Shown: positions 8,487 to 16,938, counted from the stretch's first letter. The stretch is 64,000 bases of DNA from Bartonella sp. DGB1 (GCF_041345015.1 NZ_CP166769.1:930001-994000), one strand, 5' to 3'. Numbers and translations are program-made. Notes: generated by a model not told the origin, from the letters alone.

Positions 8487-9410
8487 ATGAAATTAAAATA
8501 TTTGTCTTATATTCTACTTGGTTCAGTCTTCTCAATGAGTCAAGTATCTGCTACTACCGTAAGTAAAAAAACCGACTTACCAAAACCATCTAATAGTAAA
8601 GTTTTAGACAATAATTGGTCTGGAGCTTATGCAGGTTTGCAATACTCTCTCGCGATAAATCATTATAAAAATCCTTGGACAGATATTAAACTATTTATTA
8701 ATGATGACATAATAACCGACTCAAATAATACTCCTACGTGGAAAAAATTTGACTCACGTACTAACTATTCTTATTTAGATGGTTTATTCTTAGGTTATAA
8801 TAAAAAAATTAACGATAAATGGATTTTAGGCGTTGAATTAGATGCATCTTTTAAATTAAATGCCGGTAATCTACATTATGAAAGCTACACACACCCTAAT
8901 ATTACCTCTGAATATAAAACTAAGCCTATAGAATTACCCTTAAATCGTTATTTGAATGGAGCTTTACGTGCTCGCCTTGGTGTAAATTTAGGAAATTTCT
9001 TACCTTATATTGCTGGTGGGCTTAATGTAATATATGATTTACCTAATAAAGAATATACAGATTTTTTACCTGAACAGTCAATATATATAGATAAAACATC
9101 CAAATCTCCGGATTATAAGACTACAAATAGAATAACCATTGAAGGTGATGATAAATTATATCTTGGCTGGAATTTAGGAGCAGGTTGCGAATATAAACTG
9201 AACAAATATATAAGCATTCGAGCAGAATATCGTTATAGTAATATTATTTCTGATCAAAAGAAAAAAATAATTTCTAAAACAACATACGAACCACCCAAAG
9301 AACGTAGAAAGGTTGCACAGGAAAATGATTCAGAAATGGTGATTTTAAATTATGGCTTAGACAATCTAAGTAGCCATGATGTACGTCTTGGTGTAAGCTA
9401 TTATTTCTAA
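8487..9410 (+). CDS. Outer-membrane beta-barrel protein 1 (Omp25/Hbp-like), prophage-borne
   Basis: 307 aa. Signal peptide at residues 1-22 (MKLKYLSYILLGSVFSMSQV, cleavage after SAT). The mature part has the features of small alphaproteobacterial surface barrels: NNWSGAYAGLQYS, GLFLGYNKKINDKWILGVEL, GALRARLGVNLGNFLPYIAGG, LYLGWNLGAGCEYKL, IRAEYRY, and a C-terminal DVRLGVSYYF ending in Phe, the usual BAM signal. It is intact and lies between the packaging and replication genes of prophage 1, so it is probable lysogenic-conversion cargo. GAGG upstream of the ATG. Three paralogues are in the window. Confidence 0.85.
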   Translation: MKLKYLSYILLGSVFSMSQVSATTVSKKTDLPKPSNSKVLDNNWSGAYAGLQYSLAINHYKNPWTDIKLFINDDIITDSNNTPTWKKFDSRTNYSYLDGLFLGYNKKINDKWILGVELDASFKLNAGNLHYESYTHPNITSEYKTKPIELPLNRYLNGALRARLGVNLGNFLPYIAGGLNVIYDLPNKEYTDFLPEQSIYIDKTSKSPDYKTTNRITIEGDDKLYLGWNLGAGCEYKLNKYISIRAEYRYSNIISDQKKKIISKTTYEPPKERRKVAQENDSEMVILNYGLDNLSSHDVRLGVSYYF

Positions 9411-9431
9411 GACGATTTATATAGCCTCTCT

Positions 9432-9463
9432 AAAAACCTATAATTTTTTTATAGGTTTTTTTA
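9432..9463 (+). terminator. Rho-independent terminator after omp1
   Basis: Stem AAAAACCTAT (9432-9441) with ATAGGTTTTT (9451-9460) and a T-rich tail, 20 bases after the barrel stop. Confidence 0.8.
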
Positions 9464-9496
9464 TTAGCTTTATTTTAAGGGAACAATTTATTAGGC

Positions 9497-9531
9497 TTGA
9501 CATTTATGCACATGTAATCTATAAGTTACAT
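9497..9531 (+). promoter_or_regulatory. Toxin-antitoxin promoter with overlapping operator
   Basis: TTGACA (9497-9502), 17-base spacer, TATAAG (9520-9525). The inverted repeat ATGTAA/TTACAT (9512-9531) overlaps the -10 element and is a good operator for the downstream antitoxin. The start codon at 9532 sits about where transcription should begin, so the toxin mRNA may be leaderless. Confidence 0.65.
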
Positions 9532-9840
9532 ATGTTTAGAATTCATAAAACAAAAGAATTTATTAACTGGCTAAATAACCTTAAAGATACCACAGCGCAA
9601 ACACATATAGTTACCCGTATTATTAGACTTGAAGCTGGGTTATTTGGTAATGTAAAATACTTTAGCGGTATAGGTGAATTAAAGATAACTCACGGGAAAG
9701 GTTATAGAGTTTATTTTATTAAAAAAGGCAACGAAATTATTATTTTGTTAAATGGTGGTAATAAAGCTACTCAGCAAAAAGATATAGAAAAAGCCTTAAA
9801 AATGGTAAAGGAGTTAAAAGATGGAAATTACACCTTTTGA
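9532..9840 (+). CDS. Type II toxin, RelE/HigB-like (phage Gp49 family)
   Basis: 102 aa. The order FRIHKTKEFINWLNNLKD, IVTRIIRLEAGLFGNVK, GIGELKITHGKGYRVYFIKK and IILLNGGNKATQQKDIEKA matches the addiction-module killer protein group, which are RelE-fold mRNA interferases acting at the ribosome. Overlaps the antitoxin by 20 bases. Toxin-first order is typical of HigBA-like pairs. Deleted from duplication unit B. Confidence 0.85.
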   Translation: MFRIHKTKEFINWLNNLKDTTAQTHIVTRIIRLEAGLFGNVKYFSGIGELKITHGKGYRVYFIKKGNEIIILLNGGNKATQQKDIEKALKMVKELKDGNYTF

Positions 9841-10114
9841 TACTAGTAAATATTTCAAGACTGAAGAATCACAAGAAATACTTCTACAAGATGCTATTGA
9901 CAGCGGTGATAGTGGCTATTTAGCGCATGCTCTAGGTATCATTGCAAAAAACCAAGGAATGACAAAATTAGCTAAAGATACTGACTTAGCAAGGGAATCT
10001 CTTTATAGGTCTTTAAGTGAAACTGGTGACCCAAAACTTTCTACAGTATTAAAAGTTTTAAAATCATTAGGATTAAAAATTAGTATCACTGCTTTAAATC
10101 CACAAAGCAAATAA
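9821..10114 (+). CDS. Antitoxin with HTH domain (HigA-like)
   Basis: 97 aa. Begins MEITPFDTSKYFKTEESQEI, then a helix-turn-helix (GMTKLAKDTDLARESLYRSL) and PKLSTVLKVLKSLGLKI, the form of addiction-module antidote proteins. Neutralises the upstream toxin and probably represses the operon at the ATGTAA/TTACAT operator. A remnant of its last nine codons is found again at 11679-11708. Confidence 0.85.
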   Translation: MEITPFDTSKYFKTEESQEILLQDAIDSGDSGYLAHALGIIAKNQGMTKLAKDTDLARESLYRSLSETGDPKLSTVLKVLKSLGLKISITALNPQSK

Positions 10115-10176
10115 CTTAATAGATATAAACCTTTAGCACAATCCCAAGCAGCGCCTCATTAAAAAAGCCTCCCCTT

Positions 10177-10476
10177 TTAATTATTTTGTCGCATTTTCTT
10201 AGCCAGGGAGGTTTTCTTATTATGGCAAGAAGCACATAAAACCTGCAGATTACCTAAATCTGTACGGCTTCCACCATCTTTTATCTCTTTAATATGGTCA
10301 ACATATAAACGTTTGGTGGAGTTACACCAGCTACACTTATAACATGCACGCTTTAAAGCCTGCTTACGTAATGATAACCACTCCATAGAACTATAAAAAC
10401 TATCCTTAACCCTTGGTATAAAACCAATGGAACTAACACTACTGCCTATAGATGATTTATTAAATGATATCTTCAT
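10177..10476 (-). CDS. HNH endonuclease, copy 2
   Basis: 99 aa, differing from copy 1 in one visible residue. CYKCSWC, VDHIKEI and CASCH motifs are all present, so it should be active. Its location away from the terminase is explained by the duplication. The near identity indicates the duplication is recent or kept uniform by recombination, unlike the neighbouring barrel genes, which have diverged. Confidence 0.85.
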   Translation of the reverse strand: MKISFNKSSIGSSVSSIGFIPRVKDSFYSSMEWLSLRKQALKRACYKCSWCNSTKRLYVDHIKEIKDGGSRTDLGNLQVLCASCHNKKTSLAKKMRQNN

Positions 10477-10506
10477 ACAACCAATTTACTACTGCTATAA
10501 ACAAAG

Positions 10507-10521
10507 TAACAGAGTCTGTAG
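10507..10521 (-). promoter_or_regulatory. Shared 15-base motif upstream of HNH 2
   Basis: Exact copy of the motif at 8321-8335, brought by the duplication. Confidence 0.35.
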
Positions 10522-10677
10522 AACGTAATTTTAAATAAAATCGATAAAAATAAATGTTTATAACTATATATTTAAGTTTATTATTATATAAGAAGATGTT
10601 CTTATTATGCTAGTCAATATCTACTTAGCTAATTATCGATTATTTATTGTATTTATTAATAATTTTATGAGGTTATT

Positions 10678-11581
10678 ATGAAATTAAAATATTTGTCTTA
10701 TATTTTACTTGGTTCAGTTTTTTCAATGAGTCAAGTATCTGCTACTACTGTAAGTAAAAAAACCTACTTACCAAAAGCATCCGCTAGTAAAGTTTTAAAT
10801 AACAAAAAGAATGATGACAATTGGTCTGGGTTTTATCTAGGTGCGGCAGATTCTTTTGCGATAAATCGCATAAAAAATCCTTCTATAAAATCAACAATAA
10901 CTACAAAAAAGGACGGTTCGAGTTCAGATTATGAAACCAAGGAACTTGGCAAAAGTAAAATGAATTCGGTTAATTCCAGATCTCTTTTAACGGGTTTGTT
11001 CTTAGGTTATAATCATGCAATTACCGAGCAAATAGTTGTAGGTGCGGAATTAGATATATATGCTAAATTAACTTTATCTCATCGACATTATAAAGGAGCC
11101 AGTGAGCCAAAAGACGATGAACTCCCTAGGAAGATTGAGCATATAGAATTGCCTTTAAATGACTATTTAGATGGTACTTTACGTGCTCGATTAGGATGGA
11201 ATTTAGGTGATTTTTTACCTTATGTTGCTGGTGGTATTAATGCAGTGTATGATTTACCAGAATATGACATTGAAAAGTTCGCTAAAAATAAATTAACACA
11301 GATAATAGACAGAAAAGACAAACTAGAGAACATAATAACAAAAGTTGAAAAGGATAATAACTTACATTTTGGCTGGACATTAGGAGCGGGTTTCGAATAT
11401 AAACTAGATAAAAATACAAGTATTAGAGCAGAAATACCGTTATAGTAACAGTTTTTCTAATTACGAGAAAAAAATAACTTATACCAACAAAACAGATACC
11501 AACGAAAATACTACTTTAACTTATGGATTAAACGGTCTCAGTAGCCATGATGTACGTATTGGCTTCAGCTATCATTTCTAA
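10678..11581 (+). pseudogene. Outer-membrane barrel protein 2, frameshifted
   Basis: Paralogue of 8487-9410 with the same signal peptide and barrel landmarks (NWSGFYLGAAD, LRARLGWNLGDFLPYVAGG, LHFGWTLGAGFEYKL). An extra A in the GAAA run at 11431-11434 changes the expected RAEYRYSN to RAEIPL and a stop at 11445. Reading on in the restored frame gives YRYSNSFSNYEKKI and ends GLSSHDVRIGFSYHF at 11581. Without the last strands and terminal Phe the barrel should not assemble. The short run makes phase variation less likely than simple decay or a sequencing error. Confidence 0.8.
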
Positions 11582-11601
11582 GACCATTATATAGACTCTG
11601 T

Positions 11602-11634
11602 AAAACCCTATAATTTTTTTATAGGTTTTTTTTT
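11602..11634 (+). terminator. Rho-independent terminator after omp2
   Basis: Same element as after omp1, slightly diverged: CCTAT with ATAGG and a long T run. Confidence 0.7.
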
Positions 11635-11678
11635 ATTGTTTTTATTTAAGGGAACAAATACTAGTGTTAGAACTTAAC

Positions 11679-11708
11679 ATCACTGCTTTAAATCCACAAA
11701 GCAAATAA
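11679..11708 (+). pseudogene. Remnant of antitoxin 3' end
   Basis: Encodes ITALNPQSK and a stop, identical to the last residues of the antitoxin at 9821-10114, and the identity continues downstream to about 11755. Shows that unit B once contained the toxin-antitoxin pair. Confidence 0.75.
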
Positions 11709-11755
11709 CTTAATAGATATAAACCTTTAGCACAACCCCAAGCAAGCACTTCATT

Positions 11756-11788
11756 AAAAAAAGCCCCGCATTTATTACGGAGCTTTTT
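11756..11788. terminator. Terminator, mainly for the lipoprotein gene
   Basis: A-rich/GCCCCG arm paired with CGGAGCTTTTT around a short loop; T tracts on both strands make it potentially bidirectional. Confidence 0.6.
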
Positions 11789-11807
11789 CTATCAACTGCT
11801 CGAAAAA

Positions 11808-12314
11808 TTAGAGTAATTCAGCATTATGACTTAATGGAAAAATTTTCATAACATGTGTTTTACAAACTTTCCTAATACCTTCATTAAAATTTTTCTCATA
11901 ATCAGAAAATCCATAATCACGACCTAGAAAAACAGCGAAATAATCATCAGGCAGTTTGTTCCTTGTTACTTTCGGGGTAAAAGCAAAAAACGGAGTATCT
12001 CCTACATAACCACCTTGAGGATTTTTAACATTTACCAATCCGCATACATAAGTCAACGGTTGAGAATCCCCAGCAACATAAATTTTAGATGCTTGTACAA
12101 AAGAATAGCGCGCAGAATAAGGGTCTTTAACTAAACTTTTAACAGCTTCTTTAACTTTATTTTCTATTGAATCGGAAAGTTTAATTGGAGTTACTTTATA
12201 TGGGGGATACCCATGATCAGCAGTTAAAGTTCTTTCGACAATATTAAATGAACCACAAGCAGATAATCCAAAACAACAAAAGAACACAATAGGTAAACAA
12301 ATTTTTCTATACAT
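11808..12314 (-). CDS. Small lipoprotein, prophage-borne
   Basis: 168 aa from the ATG at 12314, preferred because GGAAAGAG lies just upstream; an ATG at 12326 is also in frame. Signal peptide with lipobox LSACG (Cys about residue 20), so the protein should be lipidated and membrane-anchored. The mature part includes VKSLVKDPYSARYSF and TYVCGLVNVKNPQGGYVG. Similar KDPYSA-containing lipoproteins occur in Rhizobiales, but no function is known to me. Lies in the cargo region between barrel and replication genes. Confidence 0.65.
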   Translation of the reverse strand: MYRKICLPIVFFCCFGLSACGSFNIVERTLTADHGYPPYKVTPIKLSDSIENKVKEAVKSLVKDPYSARYSFVQASKIYVAGDSQPLTYVCGLVNVKNPQGGYVGDTPFFAFTPKVTRNKLPDDYFAVFLGRDYGFSDYEKNFNEGIRKVCKTHVMKIFPLSHNAELL

Positions 12315-12410
12315 AACTCTTTCCATTTCACAAATAACTTATAACATGTTTTAATATATTACAAATACCATACCTTACATACCGTAATAATTAACAATAT
12401 TAACTAACTC

Positions 12411-13292
12411 TTATATATCCACATTTAAATCACGTGGTTTTCTTATACCAGCTTGTAAACCTAAGTTAATAGTCGCTAATACATCCTTAGCCTTTAATCC
12501 TAAATAGAAACTATTATGTTCTAATTTTGATATAGCTTCTATCTTACTTAACACATGAGCACCAACCAAGGTACCAAGATTAAAAGCCGAGGTAGATAAC
12601 TTATTAATAGCTGTACCAGTAGCGGAATAACGAAGCTGTTGCATTTCCTCAGCTACTAATTTATCTACATAGCGACGAAAATTATCGTCAAGCAAAGAAC
12701 TTACAGATGGCTTTTTAACTCTATTAACATGCTTAATAGCGGGCTTAGGCTTTGTGATTATGTCTTTTATCCAGTTAGGCAAAGTAACAATATTAGTAAA
12801 ACTACCCTTAGCTATATATTTCTTACCATCTTCCAGAATAGCACCGCTAGCAATAACATAACCACCTGCACCACGCACATCTACACCTTTAGGCAAATCT
12901 CCTGTAGCATTACCTAACATAATATCTTTTGGTTGTTTAAAATAAAAATGAAAGCCGTTATTAGCTGTAACAACTGTAAAGATATTGCTAATATCATATT
13001 CATACTGTTTAAATAACGCTAATAGATTAGTAACACCATCAACATTAGCTTTTTTATCAGCATCTAACACTATCAAGTTAGATTTTCCTAAATCTATAGC
13101 TGGTATTGCATCTGGGTAATTGTCCCACCAAAGTTTTATCTGCTCTAAATCTAAGGTTGAAATAGCGCGCCAGCTTTGTTTTAATAAAGGTGCTTTAGCT
13201 CGCTTACCTTTTCCCCTACATGGAAAGATATAATAACCTGCTTTTGCTAATGTTACAGCGGATAAATAATTTTGCTCTTTAAGCTTTTCCAT
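12411..13292 (-). CDS. Phage replication primase, Prim-Pol N-terminal type
   Basis: 293 aa. Residues ~8-190 match the bifunctional primase/polymerase (Prim-Pol) domain: AKAGYYIFPCRGKGKRAKAP, the acidic LIVLDADKKANVDG, GFHFYFKQP and VDVRGAGGYVIASG. No helicase domain follows, so it probably primes phage replication with a host or separate helicase. Its start overlaps the end of the upstream frame-restored gene. Confidence 0.8.
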   Translation of the reverse strand: MEKLKEQNYLSAVTLAKAGYYIFPCRGKGKRAKAPLLKQSWRAISTLDLEQIKLWWDNYPDAIPAIDLGKSNLIVLDADKKANVDGVTNLLALFKQYEYDISNIFTVVTANNGFHFYFKQPKDIMLGNATGDLPKGVDVRGAGGYVIASGAILEDGKKYIAKGSFTNIVTLPNWIKDIITKPKPAIKHVNRVKKPSVSSLLDDNFRRYVDKLVAEEMQQLRYSATGTAINKLSTSAFNLGTLVGAHVLSKIEAISKLEHNSFYLGLKAKDVLATINLGLQAGIRKPRDLNVDI

Positions 13293-13889
13293 AACTATTT
13301 ACCCTAAACAAGCTCTTACAATTACGGTTAACTTGTCGCAGTTTTGATATTACTTCATCAGGAGTTAACTTCCTTCCCTCAAGCTGACGCCAAGAAAAAT
13401 TATCCAATACATAATCGTTAATGCATCAAGGTCAAGGTCTGCAGAATGTGAATGAATAGTTTTTAAACCATAGTGATAATAATCTTCCCTAGTTAATAAA
13501 CCATCTGCAACTAGCTTGTTATATTCAAAAGGACAAACATCCTCTAACACAATTTTACCATATTGCTTTATCGCTAGCTCAAGCTGTTCTTCTCGCGATT
13601 TAGTTAAATTATTTGCAGATTCACGACGAGACAAGATAGCTCTAACTAACCGGTAAAAATGGTCAATTGAAGGAACATAACCTTTTAATTCACCATGATG
13701 ACCCATAAACAAATCATCAACTAACTTTTCAGTTTCATCAGCTGTTAGAGGTGCAACCGCCTTAGCATATTCAGTCATAAACATGCTGATATTTTCAATT
13801 AGGGTTAGCTTTGGAGAACGTAAAACCGTGAACAACCGTTTTATTTGTTCGGATTTCCTTTCAATTTCGTTAAGTTTAGCCTGTTGCAT
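13279..13889 (-). pseudogene. Phage replication-region protein, frameshifted near its C-terminus
   Basis: The uninterrupted frame (13365-13889) gives 174 aa with a helical N-terminus (QQAKLNEIERKSEQIKRLF) and ends DLDALTIMYWIIF. Adding one base near 13418-13421 gives LNDYVLDNFSWRQLEGRKLT and continues to a stop at 13279 that overlaps the primase start, a much more convincing C-terminus. Function unknown; the place between DUF1376 protein and primase suggests a helicase loader or replication accessory role. Confidence 0.6.
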
Positions 13890-14712
13890 TCACTTGCTCC
13901 TTTTGTCCAAAATCAGTAAAAACCTTACTAAAATCCATATCTTTCACGGTTTCAGCCTGTCGCTTATAGTCATTGTTCCAGCTAGTAACGGGTAAGTTAA
14001 TAACCTTTGCTGGTTCATCTTCCCAACGCTTTTGGTTTAAAAATGTTGAAGGGTTAAGCCATTGATAGCTTTCAGGTTTGGATTGCTTGTATCGTCGCAA
14101 ACCATCCAAAATAACATCACAAGTTACCGTCTCCCTAGCCAAGCTATAAGCTTTGATAGCTACTGACTTACCGACCTTATGCGGATATTCTTCCCAAAAA
14201 ATATTAAAATCATCTGGAGGGATTTTTGCTTTTTTGACAAATACTTTAGTATTTGGTTTTTTATTATTCTGGTTCTGGTTCTGGTTAGCTTGATTTTGCT
14301 TGTCGTTTGCTTGTAGCAAATCGTTAGCAAAATTATTTTTTGCTTGGTTTTGCTTCTTAACCTCAGCTCCAAATTTACCAGCAAGTGAACGTTTCTCGCT
14401 GATTTCGGCTTTCTTTTCTATAGAGACACTAAGCTCTTCTCCAACTCTTGTGGACCACAATTTATCATCAGAAGTAACTATTATTTTGCCATCCTCTAAT
14501 AAAAAGTCTAGAGCTTTAATAAATGTTTTAACTGTACAACCTGCATCATATGCTAATCTTTTAAAATCTTTAGTTATCGGTGATTGTTTATCATACATTA
14601 ATGATATTAAACTAATATAAACCCCCTTCTCAACCGCGGTCATACTAGCCACACCAGCACGCCAATCAGAAGCAAACCATCTAACCCACGGTGTTTTATT
14701 ATTTGCACTCAT
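13876..14712 (-). CDS. DUF1376 (YdaU-like) replication initiation protein
   Basis: 278 aa. N-terminal DUF1376 winged-helix region (WVRWFASDWRAGVASMTAVEKGVYISL) at about 9-35, a Gln/Asn/Lys-rich linker (about 120-160), then a C-terminal helical region (FNIFWEEYPHKVGKSVAIKAY) similar to phage helicase-loader modules. Family members act in initiation of phage replication. Intact; overlaps the next gene by 14 bases. Confidence 0.75.
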   Translation of the reverse strand: MSANNKTPWVRWFASDWRAGVASMTAVEKGVYISLISLMYDKQSPITKDFKRLAYDAGCTVKTFIKALDFLLEDGKIIVTSDDKLWSTRVGEELSVSIEKKAEISEKRSLAGKFGAEVKKQNQAKNNFANDLLQANDKQNQANQNQNQNNKKPNTKVFVKKAKIPPDDFNIFWEEYPHKVGKSVAIKAYSLARETVTCDVILDGLRRYKQSKPESYQWLNPSTFLNQKRWEDEPAKVINLPVTSWNNDYKRQAETVKDMDFSKVFTDFGQKEQVNATG

Positions 14713-14759
14713 TGTTAATCTCCTTTGAATCTCTTTAACAATTTAAAAAATAGCAACAC

Positions 14760-14989
14760 TTACTTCTGTTCAGTATTCCCTACTTCAAAAATTACTTTTA
14801 CCTTTAAGGCTGTTGTCATTTTTAAAATTGTTTTTAGCTTAGGTTCCTTATTACCTACACGCCATTGATATAATGAAGAATAAGAACAGCCAGACAAGCC
14901 TTCTAAATCTTCTAAGGATAACCCTTTTGCTTACGTACTTTATCAAGAGTAAAGCCGATGTCTTCAGGGCTGGTTATAAGATGTTTCAT
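14760..14989 (-). pseudogene. HTH regulator, frameshifted
   Basis: Starts MKHLITSPEDIGFTLDKVRK and hits a stop after KGYP. Restoring one base in the AAAGGGT region gives GLSLEDLEGLSGCSYSSLYQ followed by WRVGNKEPKLKTIL, a typical XRE-like helix-turn-helix, and continues to the stop at 14760. Probably a former phage repressor or Cro-like protein; not functional as read. Confidence 0.65.
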
Positions 14990-15154
14990 TATTTACTTTC
15001 CTTATTGCTTAGTCTTAGTAGTATTCTATTAAAAGTTGCAGGTTCATTTAGAAAATTGTAAAGTTAGAGAGACAAAAAACAAACTACAATTTAGAGAGGA
15101 ATAAACTCATAACTAAAGAACCTGCAACTATTACCAGCCATCAGACTGATAACT

Positions 15155-15400
15155 TTAATCATCATCACATATTTTAAAATATCTTGTAGTTGGACTCTTA
15201 TCATCAACAATGTAGTTCTCTACGCTAGCACGCATTGGTAAACGTTCATCTAACCAAATATACCCAGCTTCTATACTATTATGATTTGCTATTCTAATGC
15301 TCGCTGTCACAGTGTTATCTCCACCCGCATGTATTTTAATGTCGTGTAGATATAACCCCTTACTAGCTAGAAATTGCTTTATCTCTTCTATATTAATCAT
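15155..15400 (-). CDS. Hypothetical phage protein (81 aa)
   Basis: Not recognised. Starts MINIEEIKQFLASKGLYL, with a predicted helix then beta strands (TVTASIRIANHNS, IEAGYIWLDERLP) and an acidic end. No signal peptide or membrane segment. First of three small leftward genes beside the regulators. Confidence 0.5.
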   Translation of the reverse strand: MINIEEIKQFLASKGLYLHDIKIHAGGDNTVTASIRIANHNSIEAGYIWLDERLPMRASVENYIVDDKSPTTRYFKICDDD

Positions 15401-15428
15401 TGCACGCTCCTATAATTGACATACTCAC

Positions 15429-15923
15429 CTAATTAACTGCTTCTGGTATTTGGCTCGCATCTGTTATTTCAGTAGGCGCGTCCTTTTTCTGGCTATTGTT
15501 ATAATCTACTTGTTTGTTATGCGCTTCAATTTCAGACTGTAGAAAGGTAATAAATTGATTAGGAATTCCTCTTGCATGTAAGGTAATTTCATTTTCACCA
15601 TGGCAAATTTTTAATATATCACGATAGTAATTGTCTTTTGTTAACTCAAATTTGAAATTATTATTCTTTGAAAATTGTAGTTCTAAATATTCATTTATAA
15701 TTACCCTTGAGATAATATTATTAGGATAGGTTCTTACATGTCCAGCTGTACCATAATTTCTTTTAAACTCAGATATCACCCGTTCTTTCTCTTCTTTTAG
15801 CTCTTTCTGGAATATTTCCTCACGCTGTTTTTCGTCTTTCTTAAATTGCTTTTGTAATTTTCTAAAAGCGTAATAAAAAACCAAAGATGGTAAAGTAGCT
15901 ATTAATATTAAGATTGCTGTCAT
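15429..15923 (-). CDS. Membrane-anchored coiled-coil protein (164 aa)
   Basis: Not recognised as a family. Residues 3-19 (AILILIATLPSLVFYYA) form one membrane segment, followed by a highly charged coiled coil (about 24-55, KQFKKDEKQREEIFQKELKE) and a mixed C-terminal domain. The topology (short N-terminal anchor, cytoplasmic coil) resembles small phage spanin-like or superinfection proteins, but that is speculation. Confidence 0.55.
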   Translation of the reverse strand: MTAILILIATLPSLVFYYAFRKLQKQFKKDEKQREEIFQKELKEEKERVISEFKRNYGTAGHVRTYPNNIISRVIINEYLELQFSKNNNFKFELTKDNYYRDILKICHGENEITLHARGIPNQFITFLQSEIEAHNKQVDYNNSQKKDAPTEITDASQIPEAVN

Positions 15924-15937
15924 GTTAGTTTCCTTTG

Positions 15938-16273
15938 TTAAGTGGTTTTTTTACTTCTAAATTTTATATATTTTATCCTATTCCGCGGGAAATAGATTGC
16001 CTCATCTCCCCAGTCTTCGTTCTTAACTCCTTTCACTTCCATCCAGGCAAAATTAGCATCTGACACATGTGTAACGTACATCATTATGTCCCCGTTATCT
16101 AAGAAATAAACCCCTGAATTAGGGCTATCTTTAAACAGATAGGTATTTGCACAATGAAACGTACGGTTATCCTCTGTTACAACTGTAATTTGAGTAATTG
16201 CGTTATTACTGAACATCTCCCGCCATTCTGGAGCTAGATTAATTGTATTTCTCTGTAATTGTATGTTTTCCAT
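15938..16273 (-). CDS. Hypothetical phage protein (111 aa)
   Basis: Not recognised. Mostly beta (ITQVTVVTEDNRTFH-like strand, GVYFLDNGDIMMYVTHV, basic end IKYIKFRSKKTT). Soluble. First gene after the Cro-like position in the leftward operon. Confidence 0.5.
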   Translation of the reverse strand: MENIQLQRNTINLAPEWREMFSNNAITQITVVTEDNRTFHCANTYLFKDSPNSGVYFLDNGDIMMYVTHVSDANFAWMEVKGVKNEDWGDEAIYFPRNRIKYIKFRSKKTT

Positions 16274-16312
16274 CTTAGTTTCCTTTTCCTACTATGGGCT
16301 GTTTGTGTTAAT

Positions 16313-16554
16313 CTATTCAACCTTAGGTTGTGTTTTGTCAACGCAACTATTACCTTGCGGGGGCGTTAGGTTATAAAAATCGTTAGGGGTTACCTGCCCT
16401 TCCGTAACCTCAAATATTTTTTAGTGATTTTATGAGCAGGAATTCTTTCGCCTGACAAATAACGCTGAATACATGTAGTAGTAACGCCAATCATGCAAGC
16501 AAATTGTCGACGACTAATTTTATTTTTTTCTAAATATGTTTTTAATGTAATCAT
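16313..16554 (-). pseudogene. Cro-like repressor, frameshifted in an A run
   Basis: MITLKTYLEKNKISRRQFAC followed by MIGVTTTCIQRYLSGERIPA is a Cro/XRE helix-turn-helix. The frame as read ends at 16390 after RKGR. One extra A in the six-A run gives KIFEVTEGQVTPNDFYNL and a stop at 16313, the usual Cro C-terminus. The first ~45 residues with the DNA-binding motif are made either way, so some function may remain. Divergent from the CI-like gene. Confidence 0.65.
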
Positions 16555-16563
16555 AAAAATAAT

Positions 16564-16603
16564 ATACCAAAATAGTATAGTGCAATCAATACCAAAGTGG
16601 AAT
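16564..16603. promoter_or_regulatory. CI/Cro operator region
   Basis: Two related 15-mers, ATACCAAAATAGTAT (16564-16578, dyad ATAC/GTAT) and ATACCAAAGTGGAAT (16589-16603), lie between the divergent cro-like and CI-like genes. Probable repressor binding sites. Confidence 0.5.
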
Positions 16604-16638
16604 TTGAAAAATATTTTTTTTTAGTTAGGATAAATACC

Positions 16639-16938
16639 ATGAATAATTTACGATTTTTCAGAGTTAAGGCAAATTTAACAGCTCAGCAACTAGCAGAAAA
16701 AGCAGGAACTACACAACCACAAATTTTTCGCTTAGAGACAGGACAACGAAAGCTAACAAAAGAGTGGGCAATACGCTTAGCACCTCACTTAGGTGTTAAT
16801 CCTAAACAACTGCTATTTTCTGACCGTCCAAGCGATATTGATGAAGACATCTTAGACTTGCTTGAAACTTTAGACGATAAGCAAAAGCTTTCATTGCTAA
16901 ATTTTATTAAAGATTTTTACGCAAAAAAAGATAAATAA
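16639..16938 (+). CDS. XRE-family phage repressor (CI-like)
   Basis: 99 aa from the ATG at 16639, chosen for its upstream AGGA; a longer frame opens at 16597. XRE helix-turn-helix at about residues 8-55 (LTAQQLAEKAGTTQPQIFRL). The C-terminus is short and helical with no S24 peptidase, so inactivation would need an antirepressor rather than RecA cleavage. This fits the antirepressor gene at 20736. Probably controls the promoter at 17061 and its own divergent region. Confidence 0.7.
   Translation: MNNLRFFRVKANLTAQQLAEKAGTTQPQIFRLETGQRKLTKEWAIRLAPHLGVNPKQLLFSDRPSDIDEDILDLLETLDDKQKLSLLNFIKDFYAKKDK

Larger units (their letters stand above)
7986..10150. repeat. Tandem duplication unit A (HNH-omp-toxin/antitoxin)
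   Basis: First unit of a direct duplication inside prophage 1: HNH gene, barrel gene and toxin-antitoxin pair. Unit B (10172 to about 11755) repeats the HNH gene almost exactly, the shared promoter/leader, the barrel gene in diverged form and the last codons of the antitoxin. Boundaries estimated by eye. Confidence 0.75.
10172..11755. repeat. Tandem duplication unit B (HNH-omp-antitoxin remnant)
   Basis: Second unit of the duplication that starts at about 7986. The HNH gene and barrel leader are near identical to unit A, the barrel gene is diverged and frameshifted, and the toxin plus most of the antitoxin are missing (junction near 11660-11679). Confidence 0.7.

Noticed and set aside
10678-11581. 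Phase-variable barrel gene.
   Set aside because: The indel is in a run of only three As, too short for typical slipped-strand switching; decay or a base error is simpler.
14160-14384. 74-aa frame inside the DUF1376 gene.
   Set aside because: Out-of-frame reading of the Gln/Asn/Lys-rich linker.
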